The position numbers and the translations under genes are program-made. A DNA stretch of 54,682 nucleotides from Candidatus Omnitrophota bacterium (GTDB taxonomy: Bacteria; Omnitrophota; Omnitrophia; Omnitrophales; Aquincolibacteriaceae): positions 1 through 54,682 of the forward strand of contig JAHFHF010000010.1 in NCBI GenBank assembly GCA_023247055.1. The letters are read 5' to 3'. The notes beneath the pieces were generated by a model, which saw nothing but the letters and a program-made list of their open reading frames with translations, had not been told where the DNA came from and searched no databases. Positions 26,403 through 33,313 of this stretch are shown here, piece after piece. Every line of letters starts with the position of its first letter. Within the stretch, counting starts at the first letter, position 1.

Positions 26403-27698
26403 CTAAATGCCGAGTCGTTTAAAGATTTTTCCGACGTTCTTAAGATGATATTGATATTGAAAAACCTGATGAATTTCCGACGGCTTCAAGACCTTAAGCA
26501 GTGCCGGATCGCTTAGCACCGCCTCATGCAGTGTCAGTTTTGGATTTTCCCAGACCCGCCGCGCGGCGTCTTGCACCAGCGCATAGCCCTGTTCGCGCGT
26601 CAGGCCTTTTTCCACGAGTTGCAGCAGCAGGCCCTGCGAAAAAACCATGCCGCGGCTCAATTCGAGGTTGGCCAGCATGCGCTCCGGATAGACCTGCAGG
26701 TTTTCAATGACGGGTGTCATGAGCGTCAGCATGTAATGCGCCAGAATCGTACTATCCGGAAAAATAACGCGCTCCACCGAAGAATGGGTAATGTCGCGTT
26801 CATGCCAAAGTGCAATATTTTCTAAAGCAGCCACGGCATTGCCCCGCAAAATACGCGCCAGGCCGGCAACACGTTCACAGGTAATGGGGTTGCGCTTATG
26901 CGGCATGGCCGACGACCCCTTCTGCCCTTTGCCGAAAAATTCTTCCACCTCGCGCGTCTCCGTTTTTTGCAGACTGCGAATTTCGGTCGCAAGCTGCTCG
27001 AGCGAACCGCCGAGAACGGCCAGGGCCGCCATAAACTCCGCGTGGCGGTCGCGCTGGATGACTTGGGTTGAAATTGGATCCGCTTTCAGTCCCAGCTTTT
27101 TGCAGACATACGTTTCAACGCGCGGATCGACGTTGGCAAAAGTCCCCACAGCCCCGGAAATTTTTCCGTATGCAATATTTTCACGCGCGTTTTCAACACG
27201 GCGCAGATTGCGGCGCAGCTGTTCGTAAAAAAGCGCCATTTTCAAGCCGAACGTGACCGGCTCGGCATGCACGCCGTGGCTGCGCCCGACCATGATCGTC
27301 ATTTTATGGCGGCGCGCCTTGGCCTTCAGCGCGGCGATGAGTTTTTTTAATTCGATTAAAATAAGGTCTGCGGCTTCGCGCAATTGGATCGCAAGCGCGG
27401 TATCCAGAATGTCGGAAGAGGTCAGTCCGAAGTGCACATAGCGGCCCGCGGGTCCGACGCGTTCGGCGAGATTGGTGAGAAAGGCAATCACGTCGTGGTT
27501 GACGACTTTTTCAATTTCCTGAATGCGCTTCAGGTCAAAGCCGGCTTTTTTCTCGACTTTGGCTGGAACATTTTTGGGGATGAAGCCATAGTGCGCCAAG
27601 GCACGCAAAGCCGCCAACTCGACATCAAGCCATTTCTGCACCTTATTTTGTTCGGTCCAGATCGCCCCCATTTCAGGGCGCGTATAACGCGAAATCAT
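26403..27698 (-). CDS. purB: Adenylosuccinate lyase
   Basis: A 431-residue fumarase/aspartase-superfamily lyase that acts twice in purine synthesis (SAICAR to AICAR, adenylosuccinate to AMP). The signature GSSAMPHKRNPITCE is intact, with the catalytic flexible loop. The conserved HDVIAFL and TSSDILDTALA segments are present. The ATG at 27698 has AAGGAG about 5 nt upstream, so the longer start at 27719 is rejected. It is the first gene of the pur operon, directly after tRNA-Glu; purN, purH and purK are not in the window. Confidence 0.97.
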   Translation of the reverse strand: MISRYTRPEMGAIWTEQNKVQKWLDVELAALRALAHYGFIPKNVPAKVEKKAGFDLKRIQEIEKVVNHDVIAFLTNLAERVGPAGRYVHFGLTSSDILDTALAIQLREAADLILIELKKLIAALKAKARRHKMTIMVGRSHGVHAEPVTFGLKMALFYEQLRRNLRRVENARENIAYGKISGAVGTFANVDPRVETYVCKKLGLKADPISTQVIQRDRHAEFMAALAVLGGSLEQLATEIRSLQKTETREVEEFFGKGQKGSSAMPHKRNPITCERVAGLARILRGNAVAALENIALWHERDITHSSVERVIFPDSTILAHYMLTLMTPVIENLQVYPERMLANLELSRGMVFSQGLLLQLVEKGLTREQGYALVQDAARRVWENPKLTLHEAVLSDPALLKVLKPSEIHQVFQYQYHLKNVGKIFKRLGI

Positions 27699-27737
27699 GG
27701 TTCTCCTTGTCCCCCGCATCGCATGCAGCGAACAATT

Positions 27738-27815
27738 TGGTAGCGCTAACGGGATTTAAACCCGTGTTTTTGCCTTGAGAGGGCAACGTCCTAGATCAGG
27801 CTAGACGATAGCGCC
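27738..27815 (-). tRNA. tRNA-Glu (anticodon CTC)
   Basis: A 78-nt gene including an encoded CCA (27738-27740). The acceptor stem GGCGCTA/TAGCGCT has a G-U first pair. The D arm reads TCTAGCC...GGAC, the anticodon stem TTGCC/GGCAA encloses CTCTCAA with anticodon CTC, and the T stem is ACGGG/CCCGT. The T loop is TTTAAAT instead of TTCNANN, so position 56 is U. The D loop has GA instead of GG, so position 19 is A. The changes are complementary and would keep the 19-56 tertiary pair as A-U. It lies just upstream of purB, on the same strand. Confidence 0.93.
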
Positions 27816-27985
27816 CCGGCTTAACGGATTGACAGTTGAGACGCAAAATTGTTTTAATAATCTACCGAGGGCGGCCTGATATAAGGCCTTGATAGGATTC
27901 AGCTTAAGCGGTCATCAAGCGGCCTGCCCCGTGAAACCGTGAGTATAGCATGGCCTCTGGGGGCAATCAACCGGACTTTCACGCT

Positions 27986-28429
27986 TCATGACCGCGGCTG
28001 CGGCGTATCTTCTTCCCTGAGCGACTGAATATACGCGACGAGGTCAATCATTTGACGGACGGTCATAATTTCAGAAAAATCTCCCATCCGGGACAAATGA
28101 CCTTCGTCGGCCTGGCCGTCAGAATTGAGCGCAATGGTATGCGACGGGGAAACCACGGAATTTGCAATCCAGCCTGTGGGATAAGCCGCCTGCTGCGGAC
28201 CCAAGACGGGTCCTCTTTTTGCAGCGATGGGCATGTTTTTTCCGGCCTGGTCCGCTGTCTGATGGCAGGCCGTGCACTTCAACTCCTCAAAAGCTTTCCG
28301 GCCGGATTGCGGATCCCCTTTAGGAATAAAAAAATACTCCGCGGGTTCCATCTCGTCATCACGGTTGGCCCAACCAACGCTGCAAGCCGCCCAAAAAAGC
28401 ATAAAAAACAAAACGGGTTTTACCCTCAT
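27986..28429 (-). CDS. Exported mono-haem cytochrome c
   Basis: A 147-residue protein with a signal peptide (about 1-21) and one haem motif CTACH (Cys52, Cys55, His56). Candidate sixth ligands are Met residues in LSRMGDF or the C-terminal TVRQMIDLVAYIQSL helix, the usual class I fold end. GGAGG is 6-7 nt before the ATG. It stands near the CRP/FNR-linked redox genes but no TGTGA operator was found in its 27-bp upstream gap, so it may be read from the dehydrogenase transcript. The electron partner is unknown. Confidence 0.88.
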   Translation of the reverse strand: MRVKPVLFFMLFWAACSVGWANRDDEMEPAEYFFIPKGDPQSGRKAFEELKCTACHQTADQAGKNMPIAAKRGPVLGPQQAAYPTGWIANSVVSPSHTIALNSDGQADEGHLSRMGDFSEIMTVRQMIDLVAYIQSLREEDTPQPRS

Positions 28430-28456
28430 AGCGCCTCCTGAAAAAATGAATGCGGT

Positions 28457-29482
28457 TTAAACAATCCGGTTTAACGGTTTTCCCATGAGAAAAGCTTGCA
28501 TGTTTTCAAGCGTCGTGTCCAGTATTCTCTCAACAGCTTCGCGCGAATAAAAAGCCATATGCGGAGTATAAATGACATTCTCGCGGTGCAAAAGCACATG
28601 ATTTTTAAGCGTGGTCTGCAGTTTCTGCCAATGAGCCTCCTCGTTTCCATTTTGCAGCAATCTTTTTTCTTCGAGAAGATACTCCTCTTCTTCCAAAACG
28701 TCCAGCCCGGCACCGCTTAAAATCTTTTCATTCAGCGCCGCCACCAGCGCATCGGTATCGACCAGTCCGCCGCGCGCGGTGTTGATGAGCAGGGCGCCGC
28801 GTTTAATGAACTGGATAGTTTTTGAATTAATGATGTGCCGTGTTTCAGGGAGATAAGGCACGTGCAAACTGAGAATATCCGCCTGGCCCAAAACGCTTTC
28901 GAGCGGCGCATAGTGAAACCCCATGACTTCGGCAAGGAACGTTTGCTCTTTGACATCGAACGCGGCCACTTTCATGCCGAATCCCAGCGCCATACGGATC
29001 ACGTGCAGCCCGATGTGCCCGGTGCCGATGATGCCCAGCGTTTTACCCTTGAGGTCAAAGCCCATTAGCCCATCCAGGCGAAAATCATTTTGCAGCGTGC
29101 GCAAATAGGCCTTCCGCAAATTCCTGGAAAGCGAGAGGATCAGCGCAAAGGTATGTTCGGCCACCGTATTCTCGCCGTAGACCGGTACGTTCGCAACGGC
29201 AATTCCGCGGGACTGGCACGCTTTCAGGTCAATGTGATCGTAACCCGTTGAACGCGTCGTGACCAGGCGCAGATGCGGAAGCGTTTTGAGGAGCGTCTCG
29301 TCCACTTTTGATTTAATAAAAACGGAAAGAATCACAGTGTCCTTCATTTCCGCTGCGATTTCCTGCGCGGTCCGGCGGTCATAGCGCACCGTTGTTTCTT
29401 CGCCGGCTTGCGCCTGCAGATAACCTTCTTCAAAGGGCTGCGTCTCTGCAAAAACCGCACAGTCTTTAAAATCTAATTTCAC
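28457..29482 (-). CDS. D-isomer-specific 2-hydroxyacid dehydrogenase (D-lactate dehydrogenase-like)
   Basis: A 341-residue NAD-dependent enzyme. The Rossmann motif GTGHIG is at 153-158, and the catalytic set is Arg237 in NTARGGLVD, an acidic residue in LDVLEEEE near 264 and His308 in YTPHMAFY. RSTGYDHID is the substrate-domain signature. The EEEYLL insertion region resembles fermentative D-lactate dehydrogenases, so pyruvate reduction is a reasonable guess. The start is GTG with GGAGGGTTT upstream. It follows the YbaK-type gene by 41 bp containing a 16-bp palindrome and is probably under the CRP-like operator at 30073. Confidence 0.87.
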   Translation of the reverse strand: MKLDFKDCAVFAETQPFEEGYLQAQAGEETTVRYDRRTAQEIAAEMKDTVILSVFIKSKVDETLLKTLPHLRLVTTRSTGYDHIDLKACQSRGIAVANVPVYGENTVAEHTFALILSLSRNLRKAYLRTLQNDFRLDGLMGFDLKGKTLGIIGTGHIGLHVIRMALGFGMKVAAFDVKEQTFLAEVMGFHYAPLESVLGQADILSLHVPYLPETRHIINSKTIQFIKRGALLINTARGGLVDTDALVAALNEKILSGAGLDVLEEEEYLLEEKRLLQNGNEEAHWQKLQTTLKNHVLLHRENVIYTPHMAFYSREAVERILDTTLENMQAFLMGKPLNRIV

Positions 29483-29500
29483 AAACCCTCCGCCGCTTCA

Positions 29501-29516
29501 GGGACTGCGCAGTCCC
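29501..29516. repeat. 16-bp perfect palindrome between ybaK-like and dehydrogenase genes
   Basis: GGGACTGCGCAGTCCC reads the same on both strands. It lies in the 41-bp gap of the ybaK-dehydrogenase pair and could form a small mRNA hairpin ahead of the GGAGG ribosome site, or be a protein site. No T run follows, so it is not a terminator. Confidence 0.6.
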
Positions 29517-29523
29517 CGCGGTC

Positions 29524-30018
29524 TCAGATTTTCAGGACCCCAACTTTTTTGCCCGCCACCGAAAAATCACCGAGGACGGCTTTGGAGAGCCGCAAAAAAT
29601 CTGCGGCCGCGATCCGGACCGTTTCCCAGTGATTGCCTGCATTGAAGTAAAGATCGTCCGCATCCCGCAGACTGCGGTCCAGCAAGCACGGTAAGCCGTA
29701 AAGCTTTCCAAAGGGCGGCATGGCCCCTGCTTCGCAATCGGGGAACAAATCCACAAACTCTTTTTCTCCCTCCACGCGGACGTCCTGCGTTCCTAAGGCG
29801 GTACTCAGTTTGAAAAGGTCAACCGTCCGGCTGGCAGGCAAAACAATCATCGTATCCACGCCCCCGGCCTTAACCATCACCGCCTTGGCTACTTTTTTCC
29901 CGGAAACATGCTCTGCTTCTGCGGTCTGTGACGCCGTAAATGTCTGCGTGTGAACCTGCACGTCAAAATCGACTTTGTGTTTTCTTAAAAACTTGATCAG
30001 CCGTTTGGGAAGTTCCAT
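29524..30018 (-). CDS. YbaK/ProX-type aminoacyl-tRNA editing protein
   Basis: A 164-residue YbaK-domain protein. VAKAVMVKAGGVDTMIVLPASRTVDL gives the conserved Lys-containing strand (split: VAKAVMVKAGG, MIVLPASRTVD), and CEAGAMPPFGKLYGLPCLLD is the family GxxPPFG block (CEAGAMPPFGK). Such proteins hydrolyse mischarged Ala-, Cys- or Ser-tRNA(Pro) and relatives; specificity is not readable. GGAGG lies 9 nt before the ATG. A TGTGA-N6-TCACT operator is 55-70 nt upstream with a -10-like TAGTTT, suggesting that it and the dehydrogenase are one CRP/FNR-controlled unit. Confidence 0.85.
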   Translation of the reverse strand: MELPKRLIKFLRKHKVDFDVQVHTQTFTASQTAEAEHVSGKKVAKAVMVKAGGVDTMIVLPASRTVDLFKLSTALGTQDVRVEGEKEFVDLFPDCEAGAMPPFGKLYGLPCLLDRSLRDADDLYFNAGNHWETVRIAAADFLRLSKAVLGDFSVAGKKVGVLKI

Positions 30019-30045
30019 TTTAGCACCCTCCTTCTTTTTGCGTAT

Positions 30046-30088
30046 AAACTAATCCATCCGCACGATAAAGGCTGTGATGAATGTCACT
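30046..30088 (-). promoter_or_regulatory. CRP/FNR-type operator and promoter of ybaK-dehydrogenase unit
   Basis: TGTGATGAATGTCACT at 30073-30088 is a near-palindrome of the TGTGA-N6-TCACA class. On the minus strand TAGTTT (30046-30051) lies with its centre exactly 32 bp from the operator centre, the spacing of a class II activator site near -41.5. Confidence 0.6.
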
Positions 30089-30131
30089 AAGAGTGATCCT
30101 CCATTGCGTCGTCATCGTCTTTCCCTCTTCC

Positions 30132-30437
30132 TTACTGCCACGAAGGCGTGATCAGAAACAAAGCCAGCGGTTTTTTTTGCTCACTCAGCTCAACCGATGA
30201 ATCCCCCAGGACAGTCTTTTCCGCTTTTTCGGTGCAAAGGTGATGTTCATCGCAAAATTCATAGCGCTGCCGGACATTCTCGGCCCGGATTTCCGCACCG
30301 GCCGCCGTTTGTTTTCTCATGGCTGCTGCATAGCTTTGGCTGTAATGATCGGCAAGGGTTATGGCCCCGGCTCCCCCGCCATACCCGGTAAAACTTCCCA
30401 GGGCTATTGCGATTAACAAAGTCGTGAAGATCTTCAT
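30132..30437 (-). CDS. Small exported protein, unknown
   Basis: A 101-residue protein with a signal peptide (about 1-25, cut near GAGA-ITL). The mature part has two cysteines in YEFCDEHHLCTEKAEK, a His-rich CX6C that could bind metal or form a disulfide. No family recognised. GGAGG lies 7 nt before the ATG. A perfect TGTGA-N6-TCACA operator is 63-78 nt upstream, so it is expected to respond with the hemerythrin-like gene to the CRP/FNR protein encoded 0.7 kb away. Confidence 0.65.
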   Translation of the reverse strand: MKIFTTLLIAIALGSFTGYGGGAGAITLADHYSQSYAAAMRKQTAAGAEIRAENVRQRYEFCDEHHLCTEKAEKTVLGDSSVELSEQKKPLALFLITPSWQ

Positions 30438-30472
30438 AACAGCCTCCTTTTGTGATCTCTCTTTACGCTTAT

Positions 30473-30515
30473 AAACTACAGAATTTACTGCCGCAGCGCT
30501 GTGACGCGGATCACA
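30473..30515 (-). promoter_or_regulatory. CRP/FNR-type operator and promoter of small exported gene
   Basis: TGTGACGCGGATCACA at 30500-30515 matches the CRP consensus half-sites perfectly. It lies inside the last codons of the hemerythrin-like gene. TAGTTT (30473-30478, minus strand) is centred 32 bp downstream, and TTTATAAGCG follows. Confidence 0.65.
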
Positions 30516-31006
30516 CCCCTCTTTTTTGCCTTGGACCGGCGGAGGGTTATCTTCTCGGCTTTAGTCAACCCTTGGGCGGCCGGCGTCAAAACACTTTGGT
30601 TCTCAAACTCAAAGTGATGGCGCAGAAGTGCGGTAAGATAGATCCCTTGGTTATAAATTCTTCCGCAGTCCGGGGTACGAGGCGCGGCCTTGATTCCTGA
30701 AGCCGATTTCTGCAGGACTTCGCAGCACCTCCGGATGTCCTGGTGTTCCGCTTTTAAAAGCTGAATGGCCAGCTCATAACGCGGAATATGGCGCTCAAAA
30801 AAAGGAAAGATAACTCTTTCCTGAACAGAAATGTGCTTTTTAAGGCTGCCGTATAAAATCCGGACAGACTGTTCGACTCGCCGGATATTTCGCCTCTCCT
30901 GCAAGCGGCCTTCATACCGTAATTGGGTTAAAGCGCTATACAGCTTTTCAGATTGCAGGAACAAAGCACGAATTTCGCGGGCGAATAAACGGTGCGGGTT
31001 AGCCAT
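30485..31006 (-). CDS. Hemerythrin-like HHE-domain protein
   Basis: A 173-residue soluble helical protein. Metal-ligand candidates match the HHE pattern: His in LKKHISVQERVIFPFFE with the following Glu, His in LKAEHQDIRR, and LLRHHFEFENQSVL with His and Glu. Such proteins bind a di-iron centre and sense or handle oxygen, nitric oxide or damaged iron-sulfur clusters (RIC/YtfE-like). AGGAGG lies 7 nt before the ATG. An operator TGTGATAAAAGTCACT is 49-64 nt upstream, directly after the CRP/FNR gene, suggesting redox or gas-responsive control. The basic tail (RRSKAKKR) is unusual for the family. Confidence 0.75.
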   Translation of the reverse strand: MANPHRLFAREIRALFLQSEKLYSALTQLRYEGRLQERRNIRRVEQSVRILYGSLKKHISVQERVIFPFFERHIPRYELAIQLLKAEHQDIRRCCEVLQKSASGIKAAPRTPDCGRIYNQGIYLTALLRHHFEFENQSVLTPAAQGLTKAEKITLRRSKAKKRGVIRVTALRQ

Positions 31007-31027
31007 AGGGGCCTCCTGTCACGGACA

Positions 31028-31070
31028 AGCGTACAGGCAGACCGGTTTACCGGCTGTGATAAAAGTCACT
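31028..31070 (-). promoter_or_regulatory. CRP/FNR-type operator and promoter of hemerythrin-like gene
   Basis: TGTGATAAAAGTCACT at 31055-31070 lies between the regulator's stop and the hemerythrin-like start. On the minus strand TACGCT (31028-31033) is centred 32 bp downstream, the same spacing as at the two other sites. Confidence 0.6.
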
Positions 31071-31094
31071 GGATAGGAATGTCCTCAGAGGCCG

Positions 31095-31781
31095 CTATTG
31101 GCGGGAGGGATCGAGCAATTTTTCGAGAGCTTCTTTGTCGCGGACAATGATCTGGTAGGGTTTGACGTCAATAAGTTTTTTGCGTTTCAAGTCTGAAATG
31201 TGGCGGGCCACGGTTTCCCGTGCTGTTCCTAAGCGCTGCGCAATTTCTTCGCGCGTCGATTCAATAAAAAGGATGTCGCTTTTAGGCGCCGTCTGATGCT
31301 TGTGGGCCAGCATGTCTAAAAGAAATTTGATCAGGCGCTTTTTGGTGTCTTTGAGCGTTACCTCTTCAATGATATTGCTGAAGCACTGCAGGCGCCGGGC
31401 AAACAATTCGTTCAAAGCATGCATCAGTTTGGAATTGTTCCGCACCATTTCCACATAATTTTTCCGGGACAAAAACCATAGGCGGCTGTCGGCAAGAATT
31501 TCAGCATTGGACCCGCATTGCCAGGCCAGTTCACCCGGGTTGCAGGCACAGGTATCGCCAGGCCCCAAAATCTCAAAAATCTGTTCCTTCCCTTGAACCG
31601 AGGTCCGGTAAACTTTGACACGGCCGTTTCTGACAAAAAAAAGCGAAGTGCATTCGCCGCCTTCGCTGTGGACGATCTCGCCTTTTTTAAAGTTTTTCTC
31701 AATCAGGCAGGTTTCAAGGGCCGCAAGCTCTGAACGCGAAAGGTCATGAAAGAAAGGGATATCTTTGATTTCAAGCGGCAT
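31095..31781 (-). CDS. CRP/FNR-family transcriptional regulator
   Basis: A 228-residue regulator: cyclic-nucleotide-binding-like beta roll (about 10-125), dimer helix (about 115-140) and a winged helix. The recognition helix ARETVARHISDL has Arg188, Glu189 and Arg193, the same RE-x3-R set with which E. coli CRP reads TGTGA, and TGTGA operators occur at three nearby promoters. Cys78, Cys80 and Cys89 (GDTCACNPGELAWQC) lie where the cAMP pocket would be, and the cAMP-binding residues are not recognisable, so redox or NO sensing is a reasonable guess. No N-terminal FNR cysteine cluster is present. Just before the ATG is an 18-bp perfect inverted repeat and no ribosome site, suggesting autoregulation and perhaps a leaderless message. 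Confidence 0.92.
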   Translation of the reverse strand: MPLEIKDIPFFHDLSRSELAALETCLIEKNFKKGEIVHSEGGECTSLFFVRNGRVKVYRTSVQGKEQIFEILGPGDTCACNPGELAWQCGSNAEILADSRLWFLSRKNYVEMVRNNSKLMHALNELFARRLQCFSNIIEEVTLKDTKKRLIKFLLDMLAHKHQTAPKSDILFIESTREEIAQRLGTARETVARHISDLKRKKLIDVKPYQIIVRDKEALEKLLDPSRQ

Positions 31782-31799
31782 TGTAAGGATTATCTTACA
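31782..31799. promoter_or_regulatory. Perfect inverted repeat abutting the CRP/FNR start codon
   Basis: TGTAAG-N6-CTTACA directly touches the ATG at 31781. On the minus strand TAAGAT resembles a -10 box and would start transcription at about the ATG. The repeat differs from the TGTGA sites, so it may serve another factor or a lower-affinity autoregulatory contact. Confidence 0.5.
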
Positions 31800-31837
31800 T
31801 GCGGCAGACCTGTCACGCCACTTTTTTTCATGGGTCG

Positions 31838-31953
31838 CGTCTATCGCAGAGACTAGAACATCGAACGCCTAAGGGCGTTTGTATGTTCTTGCCTCTACGT
31901 CTATCGCAGAGACTAGAACATCGAACGCCTAAGGGCGTTTGTATGTTCTTGCC
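31838..31953. repeat. Tandem palindromic repeat D (2 copies, 60-bp period)
   Basis: Units start at 31838 and 31898 and are identical over about 56 bp. Each contains AGAACAT...ATGTTCT with an inner ACGCC/GGCGT stem. The array fills the divergent gap between the CRP/FNR gene and the plus-strand glycosyltransferase, unlike arrays A-C, which sit at stop codons. Its loops differ from B and C. Confidence 0.88.
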
Positions 31954-31988
31954 CTTTTCTTTAGGCTTAAAACTCATTATGATGCCTC

Positions 31989-33155
31989 ATGCTCCCCGCG
32001 CTTTTAATTTTATTTTCCGCCGGCATTGGACTATGGCTTTTTCGCAGCCGCGTGGCCCTTGAAACCCTGTATGGCGTACCCTCCGTCCCGCTTTTAAACC
32101 CGTCGCCCGCCGAACCCAGCAGCGTCACCGTCGTGATACCCGCGCGCAACGAGGAAAAGAACCTGCCGCAATGCCTGCGTTCGCTGGAAGTCCAACTTGA
32201 TTCGCAAACGCAGTGCCTCGTGATCAATGACCGCTCCACGGATGCGACCGAAATGATTTTACAGCGCGCCGGCTTTAGCGAAATCGCCGGCAAGCCGAAT
32301 CTGAGTTTCAAACGCTACGTCCATGTCCGGCAAAACCCGCCGGAAGGCTGGACGGGGAAAAATCATGCTCTGACTTGCGCCGTACCCTACCTGTCCGGCG
32401 GCTGGCTGCTTTTTACAGACGCGGACACGCTGCATCAGTCTTCCGGGATCCGCTCAGCCATCGTGCATGCAGAAAAAAACGGGCTGGATTTACTGACGCT
32501 GACGCCGCGTTGTTTGACCGGCTCATTCATTGAACGCCTGGTCCAACCCACGGCCATGGCCATGATGGGGCTGTGGTTTCCGCTGACGCGTGTCAATGAC
32601 CCTCAAAAACCAGACCATTTTGCCAACGGCCAGTACCTGCTTATCCGGCGGGATCTTTACGAAACTCTGGGCACGCACGCCGCGGTGGCACATGAATTCC
32701 TGGAAGATTTCGCGCTCATGAAAAAAGCAAAGCAGACGGGAGCGCGCACCGCCTGCCATTGGGGACAAGAAATTTACGGCACGCGCATGTATCACAATTT
32801 ACGAGAGCTCTGGCGCGGCTGGCGCCGCATTTACCGCCATGCCTTGGATTGTTCCGTACCTCTCATTCTGGTCCGGCTGGCAGGACTGCTGACGGCATCT
32901 GTGCTTCCGGCCATCGGCCTGGCATGGCTCTTCGTACATGCCGCACCTGAAAATCCACTCTGGAAGCCTGCTGTTTTCCTGGGAAGCCTCTGCATGATTC
33001 TGATCACCGGCGTGACGGTCAAAACTTACCGCACGCTGCAAACCCCCTGGGCCTACGCATTTCTCCATCCCGTGGCGGCTCTCATTGTGGCAGGTATTCT
33101 GGTCGATGCGCTGCGCATCTCTCTTTTGAATCTGAAGACGCGATGGCGTGAATGA
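31989..33155 (+). CDS. Membrane-bound family 2 glycosyltransferase (HpnB/crtQ-like)
   Basis: A 388-residue enzyme with an N-terminal membrane helix (about 3-18), a GT2 domain and about three C-terminal helices (about 285-380). VTVVIPARNEEKNLPQCL, DRSTDATE, metal-binding LLFTDADT (Asp144, Asp146) and HEFLEDFALMKKAK (acid residue ED) are typical. NPPEGWTGKNHAL resembles the segment seen in hopanoid- and carotenoid-associated transferases. ATG at 31989 has no strong ribosome site. It is the plus-strand neighbour, convergent to the FAS/PKS-like operon, and could glycosylate its product; that is inference. Confidence 0.82.
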   Translation: MLPALLILFSAGIGLWLFRSRVALETLYGVPSVPLLNPSPAEPSSVTVVIPARNEEKNLPQCLRSLEVQLDSQTQCLVINDRSTDATEMILQRAGFSEIAGKPNLSFKRYVHVRQNPPEGWTGKNHALTCAVPYLSGGWLLFTDADTLHQSSGIRSAIVHAEKNGLDLLTLTPRCLTGSFIERLVQPTAMAMMGLWFPLTRVNDPQKPDHFANGQYLLIRRDLYETLGTHAAVAHEFLEDFALMKKAKQTGARTACHWGQEIYGTRMYHNLRELWRGWRRIYRHALDCSVPLILVRLAGLLTASVLPAIGLAWLFVHAAPENPLWKPAVFLGSLCMILITGVTVKTYRTLQTPWAYAFLHPVAALIVAGILVDALRISLLNLKTRWRE

Positions 33156-33198
33156 CGTGCCGCCAACAGCGGCACACGGCTAGTAGTCGTTGCTCGTC

Positions 33199-33302
33199 TC
33201 CCCCACCTTGATCCTCCCCCGAAAAGCACGGGGGAGGAAATAATGATGATGAGTTCTCTTTTTCTCCCCCCGTGCTTTTCGGGGGGAGATCAAGAAGGGG
33301 GA
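33199..33302. repeat. Dispersed inverted-repeat element E, copy 2
   Basis: About 104 bp with complementary C-rich and G-rich ends and inner GAAAAGCACGG/CCGTGCTTTTC palindromes. It lies between convergent stops (33155 and 33314). Its first 41 bp are identical to copy 3 at 39809, so the two copies bracket the FAS/PKS-like operon. Confidence 0.88.
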
Positions 33303-33313
33303 AGCGTTTCGGA

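Noticed and set aside
27816-27985. Small RNA (SRP RNA or 6S-like) between tRNA-Glu and cytochrome c
   Set aside because: The 170 bp contain GC-rich stretches with some pairing, but I cannot find the conserved SRP tetraloop region or a 6S-like bulge; nothing can be supported.
30485-31006. Bacteriohemerythrin or canonical YtfE/RIC
   Set aside because: The His/Glu pattern supports an HHE domain, but the N-terminal Cys-containing domain of RIC is absent, so the specific name is not given.
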